A stretch of DNA of 64,000 nucleotides from Leadbetterella sp. (GCA_019638185.1 JAHBUH010000014.1:1-64000), one strand, 5' to 3'. Shown: positions 15,550 through 24,374, numbered from the stretch's first letter. The notes: generated from the letters alone by a model not told the origin. Made by a program: numbers and translations.

Positions 15550-16659
15550 TTAATCCAATTTCATCACAAATTCATTTTTGGCATCTCTCTTCCACGCATA
15601 CTGCTGCGTAGTGGGAGAAATGGCAAATAAAGGCGAGAAGGTTTTTACTTTCACGGTTTTGTTATCGGGAAGGAATTCCATGATTCTCAGCCAGCCGTCG
15701 CCGCCGTTTCCGTCGCGGTGCCCACCGCCATAGCTTTGCGCATCAAAAAGCATCTGGTGAACGGTTTTCCCGGCTTTGTTCTTATCGTTCCGGTATCCTT
15801 CCCCTGAAATATGTCCGCACAAGACCATAGAGAAATTTACAGACGGGTAAACCAGTTTCTCCCAGATCTCCTGCCCGTTATTCGACTCCGGCAGCGTGAT
15901 CCGGGCCGATTTCTCCACCACTTTATCCACGTAATAGGGCTGGTACATAAACCATTTATTTTCACCCGTGGTACGCTCATCTTTCGTATTCAGGTAGGCA
16001 TGAGTCACCAGCACGATCCGGTGGTTTTTATATTGTTCCAGCCCGGCTACCCGTTTGGCCCAGCTGATCACGGTATCGCGGGGTGCATATTCCACGGTCA
16101 TGAACAGGTAGTCTTTGCCGTTCAGGGACTTCAGCTCCAGGGCCGAGTTTTCCAGCGTATGAATATCCTGCACGTTCCGGGTATTCTGCACCAGGTGTTT
16201 GGTATTCAGGAAGTTTTTATCGGCCGGAAAATATTCGGGATAACGGGTGGTTCTTAAACCGTCTTTATTGATGGAATAGTCGTGATTACCCGATGCGGCC
16301 AGGTAAGGTACCTTCCCGTCCAGCCTCTTGAAGGAATTAGAGATATACTCCCACTGGCGCGGCGCCGATGTATTTCCGTCAATACCGGGCACCACAATAT
16401 CATCCAGCTCCACCAGGTCACCGGTACAAACCACCATCCGGACGTTCAGGCTGTCCAGGTTTTCTTCTATCCAGGCCATCATCAGGTCAAAGACGGGTTG
16501 GTTCCGGGTCCATTTTACATAGTTCTGCGGATCGGGAATCATGATCACAGACCAGGAGTCTTTGTTCTCCAGCCGGGGTTTTACGTAGCTCTGCTGGGCA
16601 TATCCACTGCCGGCCAGGAGGAGGAACAAAACAAAAACGATAATCTTTTTCATAGTCAA
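15550..16659 (-). CDS. Exported calcineurin-like metallophosphoesterase
   Basis: 369 residues with a signal peptide (KKIIVFVLFLLLAGSGYAQ). Metallophosphoesterase motifs: IPDPQNY (the D-x-H position reads D-P-Q), VCTGDLVE (GDxxE/D), AASGNHDYS (GNHD), VTHAYL and CGHISGEG (GHxH-like). It would hydrolyse phosphomonoesters or diesters outside the inner membrane. It is the first gene after SusD, the usual place for the enzyme that attacks the substrate bound by the SusCD complex. Its presence in place of a glycosidase points to a phosphate-linked substrate. Confidence 0.87.
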   Translation of the reverse strand: MTMKKIIVFVLFLLLAGSGYAQQSYVKPRLENKDSWSVIMIPDPQNYVKWTRNQPVFDLMMAWIEENLDSLNVRMVVCTGDLVELDDIVVPGIDGNTSAPRQWEYISNSFKRLDGKVPYLAASGNHDYSINKDGLRTTRYPEYFPADKNFLNTKHLVQNTRNVQDIHTLENSALELKSLNGKDYLFMTVEYAPRDTVISWAKRVAGLEQYKNHRIVLVTHAYLNTKDERTTGENKWFMYQPYYVDKVVEKSARITLPESNNGQEIWEKLVYPSVNFSMVLCGHISGEGYRNDKNKAGKTVHQMLFDAQSYGGGHRDGNGGDGWLRIMEFLPDNKTVKVKTFSPLFAISPTTQQYAWKRDAKNEFVMKLD

Positions 16660-16713
16660 TCAGGTTAAGTAAGGGGTTTGTCCGAGCGCCGGACAAACCC
16701 ACTTAGAAAACGA

Positions 16714-18459
16714 TCAATATCCCGGATTCTGTGTCAGGTTCTTATTGGCATTTATCTCTGCCAGCGGAATCGGCCAGTATTCGTCTTTGTTGGTTTTGTA
16801 AACCACCTGCTGGGTATTGAAATATTTTAACGCCTCGGTTGAATTGTAGACCGGCGTGTAATTTTCGTCAATTTTTACCAGCACCGCTTTCTTCCACGGA
16901 GTGGCCGCCCGGTTCAGGTAAAGTACCCCGTTCATGACGTCCTGGGCAATGCCCCATCTCCGGATATCGTACCATCGCAGGCCGTCGTCAGCCAGCTCTA
17001 CTTTTCTTTCGTAGCGCAACGCCGTTCTCATCTCCGCCTGGTTGAGGCCGCTTTTCAGGTCGGGCATCCCGGCCCGTTTCCGGATCTGGTTAATGGCATC
17101 GTACACGGAGGCGTCAATAGCATTGGCTTCTATTTTGGCTTCTGCATAGATCAATAATAACTCGGCAAAACGGAATATCCCGCAGTTCATATCCGATACA
17201 CCGGAAACAGAGTTCAGGGCATAATCAGCTATATCCGAATGCTTTCTCCACAAATACCCGCTGAAAGAACGGTAGGCATTGGTAGCGTCGGTGTTAGCTA
17301 CCTGGGAAGGGGTGCTGCTTTGCCCGTTAATCACCGGCCAGTAGTTATTCACCCGTGTAAAACTGGAATGCGGTTCAAACTGGATGCCCAGCAGCCGGGA
17401 ATGCGGACGTACGCAGTAGAGGTCCAGCCGGGGATCACGGTTCACAAAAGGATTCTCGGCATTGTACAAAGGCGACTGGTCTATGGGTAGCCCGTCAATG
17501 GCCTGGAACGAATCGATCAGGTTCTGGGTGGGTCCCCAATAGCATACTCCTTTGCCCAGCCGGGATCCCATAAAGTAGCCCTGGTTATGGGTATTCCCGC
17601 TGATGGATTTATTGTATTCGGCCACCCATATCCATTCCTTGCTGGATTTATAGCCTTCGTATCCGAAGATATTGGAGCTTGCCGGCTCACCCACATCATA
17701 GGTTTTGTTGGCAAAGCTCTTAGTCGCATTGAACGGGGTCAGTTCATAGACCCCTTTCGACAGCTGGATGGCTTTTGCCGCGGCTTCTGCCGCCACGGTA
17801 TACTGCTTGCTGTACAGAGCCACACGCGCTTTGAGCATATAGGCCACCACGCTTCCGGCCCGTACGTTCCCGTAAGCCGACTGCGATGCCGGCAGCTTAT
17901 CAGCCACGGCGGTCATTTCATCAATGATCCATTTCTGAATTTCACTTTTAGGCGTGCGGGGCACGTCAGTTTCTCCGAGCTTAAGCCCATGGGTTACCAG
18001 GGGCACATCGCCGTACAGCTCGATCAGCTGCGAATAGGCATACGCCCGGATCACCCGCAGTTCGGCGTTCAGCTGGTTATAAGCGGCCTCCTGCATGGTA
18101 GATTTAATGCTCTCCAGGTTATCCAGTACCGAGTGACACCGGGCAATGGTCTTGTAATGAACCTGCCAGGGCTTGATAGCCGATGCATTAGTGGTGGTCA
18201 GCGAGCTGGTGATCGGCGAAGTATAGTTTTCACCCGGACGCGCATAACCGATATCCGTAATGTTATCCATCACGTGCCAGATAGGCGTAGAGGCCGCATC
18301 CAGCAGGGTAAGTCCCTTGTAGGCTCCCAGCAGGCCCATTTCCGCCTCCTGCTGCGTGGCAGGGAAAGTGCCCGTAGTAGGCCCGTTTAGCGGGAACCGA
18401 TCCAGTTCACAGGACGTGAAAGCAAATAAAGCCAGCGTAAGTATGATTATCTTTTTCAT
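16714..18459 (-). CDS. SusD/RagB-family nutrient-binding outer-membrane lipoprotein
   Basis: 581 residues from the ATG at 18459, chosen because it gives the lipoprotein signal MKKIIILTLALFAFTSC with the lipobox Cys in place. A start at 18483 would add eight residues before the signal and overlap SusC. N-terminal TPR-like helices (KGLTLLDAAS onward) and the C-terminal SusD features (RFAELLLIYAEAKIEA, LADDGLRWYDIRRWG, WPIPLAEINANKNLTQNPGY) are typical. It forms the lid on the SusC channel and picks the substrate at the cell surface. It starts 7 bases after the SusC stop. Confidence 0.95.
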   Translation of the reverse strand: MKKIIILTLALFAFTSCELDRFPLNGPTTGTFPATQQEAEMGLLGAYKGLTLLDAASTPIWHVMDNITDIGYARPGENYTSPITSSLTTTNASAIKPWQVHYKTIARCHSVLDNLESIKSTMQEAAYNQLNAELRVIRAYAYSQLIELYGDVPLVTHGLKLGETDVPRTPKSEIQKWIIDEMTAVADKLPASQSAYGNVRAGSVVAYMLKARVALYSKQYTVAAEAAAKAIQLSKGVYELTPFNATKSFANKTYDVGEPASSNIFGYEGYKSSKEWIWVAEYNKSISGNTHNQGYFMGSRLGKGVCYWGPTQNLIDSFQAIDGLPIDQSPLYNAENPFVNRDPRLDLYCVRPHSRLLGIQFEPHSSFTRVNNYWPVINGQSSTPSQVANTDATNAYRSFSGYLWRKHSDIADYALNSVSGVSDMNCGIFRFAELLLIYAEAKIEANAIDASVYDAINQIRKRAGMPDLKSGLNQAEMRTALRYERKVELADDGLRWYDIRRWGIAQDVMNGVLYLNRAATPWKKAVLVKIDENYTPVYNSTEALKYFNTQQVVYKTNKDEYWPIPLAEINANKNLTQNPGY

Positions 18460-18466
18460 GTTCTGT

Positions 18467-21400
18467 TTAGAATTTAATATCAAGTCCTATTGAATAAACT
18501 TTTACCTGCGGATAGAAATTTCCGCCCCCCAGAGACACCCCGTCAGCAGCATCAGCGTTATAGGCCACCTCCGGATCATATCCCTGCCAGAACTTCGTAA
18601 AGGTGAGGATATTCTGCCCGTTCACATAAATGAGCGCCTTATTTAATTTCAATTTGCTGATCACATTCTTCGGTAAAGAATAGCCTAATTGTATATTCTT
18701 AAGCCGCAAGTAGGAGGCATCTTTCATCCAGAAAGTAGAGTTCTGCTGGTTATTTGCCGAGGTGGTGGACAGACGGGGCAGTGAAGCATCGGGATTCTCG
18801 GGTGTCCAGTAATCCAGCTGCCAGGGTTTGATAGAGCTGGAATTGATGGTAGGAATAACGTAATGCGAGTTCAGGTAGCCGTTTGCCTTTCCTACGCCTT
18901 GCAGGAAGAGATTCAGGCTCAGCCCTTTCCAGCCCAGGTCCAGGTTTGTCCCATAGGTATACCGCGGAATAGTACTCCCGATCACCACCTTGTCGTCATC
19001 GGTGATCTTACCGTCAGGAATCGGGTTCCCCGCCGCATCAAAAGCCCCGGCGATGTCCTTATACCGGATATCGCCCGGTTTCAGGGTACCGAACTGCGTA
19101 GGGCCGGCATCGATTTCCGCCTGGTTCTGGTACAATCCGTCGGCTACAAGGCCAAAAATAGAGTTCACGGCGTAGCCTTCTTCCTGTCTTAGCAGCGTTC
19201 CTGAAGTCTGGCCTTTCATATCCACAATTTTGTTTTTAACATCCGAGATATTGAAGCCCACGCCCAGCTTGAAGTCGCCCCAGCTGTCATCATAATTCAG
19301 TCCCAGTTCCCATCCTTTGTTACTTACTTTTGCGGCGTTCTGGTAAGGCGCATTTAAGCCGGTCAGCTGCGACGTGTACAGCGTAAGCAGGATGCCGTCA
19401 GTCATTTTATCGTACCAGTCGGCGGTAATAGAGAACTTATTGAACAGGGTAGCGTCCAGCCCGATGCCCTTCATGGTGGTTTCTTCCCACTTCAGATCCG
19501 GGTTAGACATCGTATTCAGGGTCACCAGCTGGTATATTTTTTCAGCCATAGAGATACTACCGATGGCCAGGGTTTCAGCAAAAGGATAATACGAGCTGCC
19601 GATGTTCTGGTTACCCAGCTTACCCCACGAAGCCCGGAGTTTCAACTGGTTAAAAATAGGGCGAAGGTCCTGCATGAACGATTCTTCGGAGATCCGCCAG
19701 CCGGCTGAAAACGAAGGGAAAGACGCCCAGCGATTGGCTTTAATGAAGCGGGAGGTTCCGTCGTAACGGATATTGGCCTCGAAAAGATAACGGTTGTCAA
19801 AATCATAATTCAGCCTGCCGAAGGTAGACACCAGGAGCCATTGTGCCTGGGTTCCGTCGTTATTACGGGTCTCGTTATCGGCTCCGGCCGTCAGCACCTC
19901 ATAGGTATCGTACGTAAAATCTCTCCGGTAGCCCATCAGGTATTTTTCATCGTAGGTCTCACGCGAGGCGCCCCCCAGGATACTGAAGTTATGCTTGCCC
20001 CAGTTCTTAAAGGCAGAAGCCAGGAACTGGTAGTTGCCGAAGTTATACCGGTAGGCCGTTTCCGTTAATTCGGTGAATGTATTCGCCGCACCGGACTGGC
20101 TGCCGTCATCGTTATAGGTCATGATGCTCTTAACGAAATTATGCGTATTGGTGGTCCGGTACCGAGGCGCCACTACCCCGGTCAGGTTAAGCCAGCTCAA
20201 AGGCTTCCAGGTAGCACTGAAATTAGCCTGCAGCTCCATGGTATTGGCTTTCCGGTTACCACCCTCATTGATCATGGCTACCGGGTTAATATTCACCCAT
20301 CCTTCTGACCACAGGCCGTTTCTGCGGATGGGAATATTAGTAGGCATCCGGCCCAGGTAATTCCAGATGGTTCCTTCACTGGCTATCTGCAGGCGGTCGC
20401 CTTTGGTATACGACAAATCCATTTTCAGTGACAGTTTGTCGTTCACCTTAACGTCCATATTGTTCCGCAGGATATAGCGTTCGTAGCCCGTATTTTTAAT
20501 GATACCGTCCTGGTTAATATAGCTGAAAGAAGGCATGATCCGGATCTTATCGGTATGAGCCGACAGCGATACAAAATGATTCTGGGTAAAGCCGGAACCG
20601 TTCAGAATGGCCTTTTGCCAGTCAAAATTGTCTGGATCTGCCGCATATTTCTGCCTGAAATCTTCAATGGCCTGGTCGCTGTAAAGCGCGTAACCGTTAT
20701 CATTCATGTTGGCTTCGTTGAACACCCGCATATAGGTCAGACCGTCGGTCACTTTCGGCACATTGGTGGCCGACTGCCAGCCCACGTAATCGCGGTAATT
20801 CACCTCCATCTTACCGGCTGCGGCTCTTTTGGTGGTGATCAGGACCACCCCATTAGCCGCCCGTGAACCGTAAATAGCGGCAGATGCGGCATCTTTCAGC
20901 ACAGAGATGGATTCGATGAGGTTGATATCGATCTGGTTGATCAGGCCGGGCACACCGTCAATCAGCACCAGGGGGTTACTGTCGGACCCGCCGAACGAGT
21001 TAATCCCCCGTATCCGGATCTGGCCGCCGTCTGCACCGGGAGAACCCGTTTGCGAGGTCACCGTAACCCCGGGCGCTACCCCCTGCAAGGCATTGGAAGT
21101 GGAAATAATGGGCCGTCTCTCCAGTTGCTCACCCCCTATGGCCGACACTGCCCCGGTCAGGTTTACTTTCTTCTGGGTACCGTATCCTACTACCACCACT
21201 TCTTCCAGCGACTGCGTATCTTCCCGGAGCTCAATGCTGAGCTGGGTCTGGTTGGTGACAATTATTTCCCGGCTGATATAGCCTATAAATGAAACCAGCA
21301 GGATATCTCCTTCTTTCGCAGCCAGCTGGAACTTACCGTTTACGTCGGTCATGGCGGCCGTGTTAGTCCCCTTCACCACCACATTTGCCCCGATCACGGG

Positions 21401-21538
21401 TTCATTTTTTTCATCCGTAACCACGCCGGAGATCCGGTTCTGGGCGAATGCCCCTGAAAAACAGGATAACATGCATATCAAAACCAGAATAACTTTCGGC
21501 GGGTGAAAGCTTTTTCGTTTTAATAAAGAGTTCATCAT
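18467..21538 (-). CDS. SusC/RagA-family TonB-dependent outer-membrane transporter
   Basis: 1023 residues. Signal peptide up to about residue 33 (CMLSCFSGAFAQ), an N-terminal carboxypeptidase-regulatory-like beta domain (RISGVVTDEKNEPVIGANVV), the SusC signature EEVVVVGYGTQKKVNLTGAV, then plug (GGQIRIRGINSF, NPLVLIDGVPG) and a 22-strand barrel ending in KVYSIGLDIKF. There is no anti-sigma-interacting N-terminal extension, so control is more likely by the divergent DeoR regulator than by an ECF sigma factor. It leads the operon. The ATG at 21535 is an equally good start. Confidence 0.96.
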   Translation of the reverse strand: MMNSLLKRKSFHPPKVILVLICMLSCFSGAFAQNRISGVVTDEKNEPVIGANVVVKGTNTAAMTDVNGKFQLAAKEGDILLVSFIGYISREIIVTNQTQLSIELREDTQSLEEVVVVGYGTQKKVNLTGAVSAIGGEQLERRPIISTSNALQGVAPGVTVTSQTGSPGADGGQIRIRGINSFGGSDSNPLVLIDGVPGLINQIDINLIESISVLKDAASAAIYGSRAANGVVLITTKRAAAGKMEVNYRDYVGWQSATNVPKVTDGLTYMRVFNEANMNDNGYALYSDQAIEDFRQKYAADPDNFDWQKAILNGSGFTQNHFVSLSAHTDKIRIMPSFSYINQDGIIKNTGYERYILRNNMDVKVNDKLSLKMDLSYTKGDRLQIASEGTIWNYLGRMPTNIPIRRNGLWSEGWVNINPVAMINEGGNRKANTMELQANFSATWKPLSWLNLTGVVAPRYRTTNTHNFVKSIMTYNDDGSQSGAANTFTELTETAYRYNFGNYQFLASAFKNWGKHNFSILGGASRETYDEKYLMGYRRDFTYDTYEVLTAGADNETRNNDGTQAQWLLVSTFGRLNYDFDNRYLFEANIRYDGTSRFIKANRWASFPSFSAGWRISEESFMQDLRPIFNQLKLRASWGKLGNQNIGSSYYPFAETLAIGSISMAEKIYQLVTLNTMSNPDLKWEETTMKGIGLDATLFNKFSITADWYDKMTDGILLTLYTSQLTGLNAPYQNAAKVSNKGWELGLNYDDSWGDFKLGVGFNISDVKNKIVDMKGQTSGTLLRQEEGYAVNSIFGLVADGLYQNQAEIDAGPTQFGTLKPGDIRYKDIAGAFDAAGNPIPDGKITDDDKVVIGSTIPRYTYGTNLDLGWKGLSLNLFLQGVGKANGYLNSHYVIPTINSSSIKPWQLDYWTPENPDASLPRLSTTSANNQQNSTFWMKDASYLRLKNIQLGYSLPKNVISKLKLNKALIYVNGQNILTFTKFWQGYDPEVAYNADAADGVSLGGGNFYPQVKVYSIGLDIKF

Positions 21539-21702
21539 AAAATAAAAAATTAAGGTTAATTGATAACATTCTCCATTTGTGTGAACGTCACCTCCGGATG
21601 TCCTGTTCTTTCCCTGTAAAGCCGCCGTTTCAAAGGCCGGGCGGCCCGCTCAGAAAATAGAAATATTCCAACACAAAAGATGATCTATTTTATTTTCACT
21701 AC

Positions 21703-21854
21703 AAATGAAAGCACAAAACAAAAGAAAACAAAACAAAATGAAACATTTTTTAATATTTTTTAATCATTTGATAATATTCAAATGAAATAATTAATGATTT
21801 TATAACGTAAAGCGGCGAAAAAGTCGATTTTTTAACTTATAATTGCTTTCATTT
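21703..21854. promoter_or_regulatory. Divergent SusC/DeoR promoter region with 11-bp inverted operator-like repeat
   Basis: AAATGAAAGCA at 21703-21713 is exactly the reverse complement of TGCTTTCATTT at 21844-21854. Additional AAATGAAA-like copies lie at 21736-21743 and 21780-21787. The whole 333-base region between susC and the DeoR gene is A+T-rich and has no ORF. Spaced repeats flanking a divergent promoter suit DeoR/GlpR repressors, which bind several sites and loop DNA. The second arm lies 18 bases before the DeoR start codon, so it could serve autoregulation. Confidence 0.55.
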
Positions 21855-21871
21855 TATTTCAATTAGACAGC

Positions 21872-22633
21872 ATGACGATCACCGAACGGCACCAGTACAT
21901 ACTGGCGGAACTACAGAACAAGGGAAGTGTGCACATACAGGATCTCTGTGATCAGCTGGAGGTTTCCGGCGTAACCCTCCGGAAAGATCTCAAAATGCTG
22001 GAAGAAAAAAACCTGCTGTTCAGAACCCACGGCGGTGCCTCGCTGAATAACCCCTACGCCGCTGAAAGGCCTATTCACGAGAAGCAGCACATTAACAGCT
22101 ACGAGAAGCAGCGGATCGGCCGGGCCGCCCTGTCTATCCTCGGTGAAAACGACTCCCTGATGCTGGGTTCCGGCACCACCATCTTTGAATTTGCCCGGCA
22201 GCTGAACCCGGCCCATCCCATTACGGTGATCACGCCTGCACTAAAAGTAGGGATCGAGCTGTCAGATAAACCTAACATCGAGGTGCTTCAGCTCGGCGGA
22301 CTGATCCGCCAGAATTCCTCATCGGTAGCCGGAAATTTTGCGGAATATATGCTGGAAAGTGTGTCATGCGGTATTTTGTTCCTGGGGGTAGACGGCATCG
22401 ACCTGGATTACGGCTTCACCATCAGTAACCTCACAGAAGCCGGCCTGAACCAGAAAATGATCAGTACGGCCCAGTCGGTAGCCATCCTGGCCGACCACAC
22501 CAAGTTCGGCCGGAGAGGCATCTCCAAGATTTGTGACCTGGAAACGGTACGGTACGTGATTACCGATTCACTGGCTCCGCGGGAGAGCGTTACGGCACTG
22601 GAGGAGATGGGGATCCAGGTGATTATGGGGTAG
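21872..22633 (+). CDS. DeoR/GlpR-family transcriptional regulator
   Basis: 253 residues. An N-terminal DeoR winged HTH (about 5-58: RHQYILAELQNKGSVHIQDL, then VSGVTLRKDLKMLE) is followed by FRTHGGA and a DeoRC sensor domain with the phosphosugar-binding GSGTTIFEFAR motif. Members repress sugar or polyol operons and release DNA on binding a phosphorylated intermediate. Here the likely inducer is a product of one of the two FGGY kinases. It is transcribed away from susC across the shared promoter region. Confidence 0.93.
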   Translation: MTITERHQYILAELQNKGSVHIQDLCDQLEVSGVTLRKDLKMLEEKNLLFRTHGGASLNNPYAAERPIHEKQHINSYEKQRIGRAALSILGENDSLMLGSGTTIFEFARQLNPAHPITVITPALKVGIELSDKPNIEVLQLGGLIRQNSSSVAGNFAEYMLESVSCGILFLGVDGIDLDYGFTISNLTEAGLNQKMISTAQSVAILADHTKFGRRGISKICDLETVRYVITDSLAPRESVTALEEMGIQVIMG

Positions 22634-22665
22634 GATTCATTATTGTAATTTCTATAACCTCACTT

Positions 22666-22816
22666 GGTTCTCGACTACGCTCGAACTGACATTTTAACCG
22701 CTTCTTGTATTCATTCAAGCTAATGCGTATTCCTCTTTAAGTAAGGACGCCACCTGTCAGTTCGAGCACAAACGAGCACAAGAGTGCGAAGTTTGCGAAC
22801 GAAACTCCCGAGAACC
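22666..22816. repeat. Intergenic inverted repeat family, copy C
   Basis: GGTTCTCGACTACGCTCGAA (from 22666) to TGACA at 22691, then a 63-base spacer, then TGTCAGTTCGAGCACAAACG (from 22755) ending in GAGAACC at 22816. Same family as 3764-3866 and 4945-5060, with a longer loop. It lies between the convergent DeoR gene and the gene at 22855 and probably folds in both transcripts. Confidence 0.85.
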
Positions 22817-22854
22817 AGGCACTTTAAAATTATCCATATCAATACACACAAATC

Positions 22855-23271
22855 TCACTTTTCCGCATTCAGCACCGCCTCTATCCTTCCGTAAATTTCT
22901 ATCAGCGTTTCAAATTCAGGATTTTGTTTATGAAACATAAAAGAGGTATACAGAACACAAATTGTGTCCTCTCCGATATCTACTTTGACTATATTATCCA
23001 TTTTTACAATGGTTTCCCGGTAAAAAGAGGTTTCATACCACCTGGAAAAAACTTTGTGGCGGACTTTCGAGTCAAATGGCTCCAACTCCTCTGTTTCTTT
23101 TTCCACTACCAATTGATAAATACCGGAAATTTCCTGCCCTGAGAGGGTAGAAAATGTCTGTTCAACCACAAAAGAAACCCGGCAACAAATGTTGTTTTTT
23201 GTAGTAAAGTTGTAGGTATCAGTTGTATTGTCAAAAACGTAATTATAACGGTTTTGCAAGTCGGATGCCAT
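22855..23271 (-). CDS. Small protein of unknown function, DUF6169-like
   Basis: 138 residues without signal or membrane segment. Beta-rich first half (YNYVFDNTTDTYNFTTKNNI, a repeated aromatic-strand pattern), then a conserved-looking PFDSKVRHKVFSRWYE stretch and an alpha/beta end. The pattern resembles the Bacteroidota-specific DUF6169 family as I remember it; no function is known. It overlaps by 29 bases a short reading frame just upstream (23243-23458), an arrangement suggesting translational coupling with a small partner. Confidence 0.65.
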   Translation of the reverse strand: MASDLQNRYNYVFDNTTDTYNFTTKNNICCRVSFVVEQTFSTLSGQEISGIYQLVVEKETEELEPFDSKVRHKVFSRWYETSFYRETIVKMDNIVKVDIGEDTICVLYTSFMFHKQNPEFETLIEIYGRIEAVLNAEK

Positions 23272-23458
23272 TCTTAGCTAAAGCTTGAGCAGAAATCTCT
23301 CCCTTCAAATAAGAGCGCACCAACCTCTTATTGGCTACAAGCCTAGCCAACGAGTTGATAACGGTTTCCTTATTTATTCTATTAATATCCGTGATCTTCA
23401 GGCGATTACCTGCGGGTAAAATTGCGTACTTTCTTGCAAGACACCACTCCCCCCATAA
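23243..23458 (-). pseudogene. Short coding frame without a usual start, upstream partner of the DUF6169-like gene
   Basis: The frame is open for 71 codons between two stops. Its sequence is protein-like, especially KETVINSLARLVANKRLVRS and GEISAQALAKNGIRLAKPL at the end. No ATG, GTG or TTG occurs near its left half; the first possible one falls within the conserved part. Either the 5' end has been lost or a rare start is used. Its end overlaps the start of the next gene in another frame, as in coupled gene pairs. Small Bacteroidota proteins ending in a similar LAKPL tail, upstream of such DUF genes, are what it recalls. Confidence 0.4.
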
Positions 23459-23489
23459 TTAGTTCCCCTATCACATATAAATTTAATTC

Positions 23490-24059
23490 CTACCCCTTCA
23501 CCCTGTACTGCCCCGGCGTAACCCCTTAAAACTTCTTAAACTGCTTGATAAAATAGGATGGGTCATTGAACCCTGCTGAAAACGCAATAATCCCCACTGC
23601 CTCGTCTTTATCCTCTTTCAATAAAACCAGGCTGCGACGCAGGCGGATCTCTGTCACAAAACCATTGGGTGTCTGGCCGGTGATCTCCTTGATCTTGGTG
23701 AAAAGGGAGCTCCGGCTGATGTTCAGCTCCGCCACAAACTGATCTATGCTGAATTCGGGGTGATCGAGGTGCTTTAAAACCACCCGGGTGGCGTCGTGAA
23801 TCATCTGCTGGTGCTGCTTATTGCTGGAATACACCTAGTCGGATACCGGGGCCAGTACGTCTTTCAGCAGGATCCGGTTATTAATCAGGCTGTTGCAGCG
23901 GATAATCAGCTCGCGCGACTCAAACGGCTTCGTAATGTAATCATCCGCGCCGATCTGCAGACCCTCCAGCTTCTTTTCGGGTGCTGCAGCCGCTGTGAAC
24001 AGCACTACGGGAATGTTCCGCGTGGCCAGGTCGGATTTGATCTTCTTGCAAATCTCCAT
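23490..24059 (-). pseudogene. Decayed response regulator/AraC-HTH gene (hybrid two-component type), 3' part
   Basis: One reading frame holds the second half of a receiver domain (NIPVVLFTAAAAPEKKLEGL, then GADDYITKPFESRELI) and a complete AraC HTH (FSIDQFVAELNISRSSLFTK, then IIAFSAGFNDPSYFIKQF). It is interrupted by TAG at 23835-23837 between the domains and TAA at 23526-23528. Beyond that stop the same frame continues GVTPGQYRVKG to a TAG at 23490, which is the normal AraC ending, so the TAA replaces one residue. The receiver lacks its phosphorylated Asp region; sequence before 24059 no longer matches. This order is that of hybrid two-component regulators of polysaccharide loci. Confidence 0.8.
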
Positions 24060-24072
24060 TCCTGAAACATAA

Positions 24073-24267
24073 GGAAATCATCACGATGGGAGAAGAAAAA
24101 TTAACAAAGTGCTGCATGAGCTGGCGGGGCACCACAGCTATATCACCTGTGTTTCTTCAGCCGGGTTAAATCATATGGGCGGCTACACCTATTTTGATAC
24201 GGCCTCCCTGAGAGAGCTAGGCCGGAGATATGCGGAGGCCCTGACCCGTTATACGGCTAAACCCTAA
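24073..24267 (+). pseudogene. 3' fragment of a sialate O-acetylesterase-like (SASA) gene
   Basis: An open frame of 64 codons follows a TAA at 24070-24072. The end reads FDTASLRELGRRYAEALTRY followed by TAKP and a stop, preceded by KVLHELAGHH and CVSSAGLNHMGG. This is the pattern of the C-terminal part of SASA-domain carbohydrate esterases (substrate loop, then a final S-x-RELGRRYAEA helix). No start and no catalytic N-terminus are present. It points away from the adjacent regulator fragment, and the two truncations meet within about 15 bases. Confidence 0.55.
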
Positions 24268-24374
24268 AATCGCAATTTACCAGAAAGGAGAAGACGATGA
24301 AAAGCTGATCAGGCCGTAAACATACTTCCTGTATGCTGCACGGGTGCTAAAAATTCTGAACTGGGAAAGGGGCT

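Noticed and set aside
24073-24267. Intact small gene
   Set aside because: There is no start codon with a leader and the sequence looks like the end of a larger esterase; treated as a fragment.
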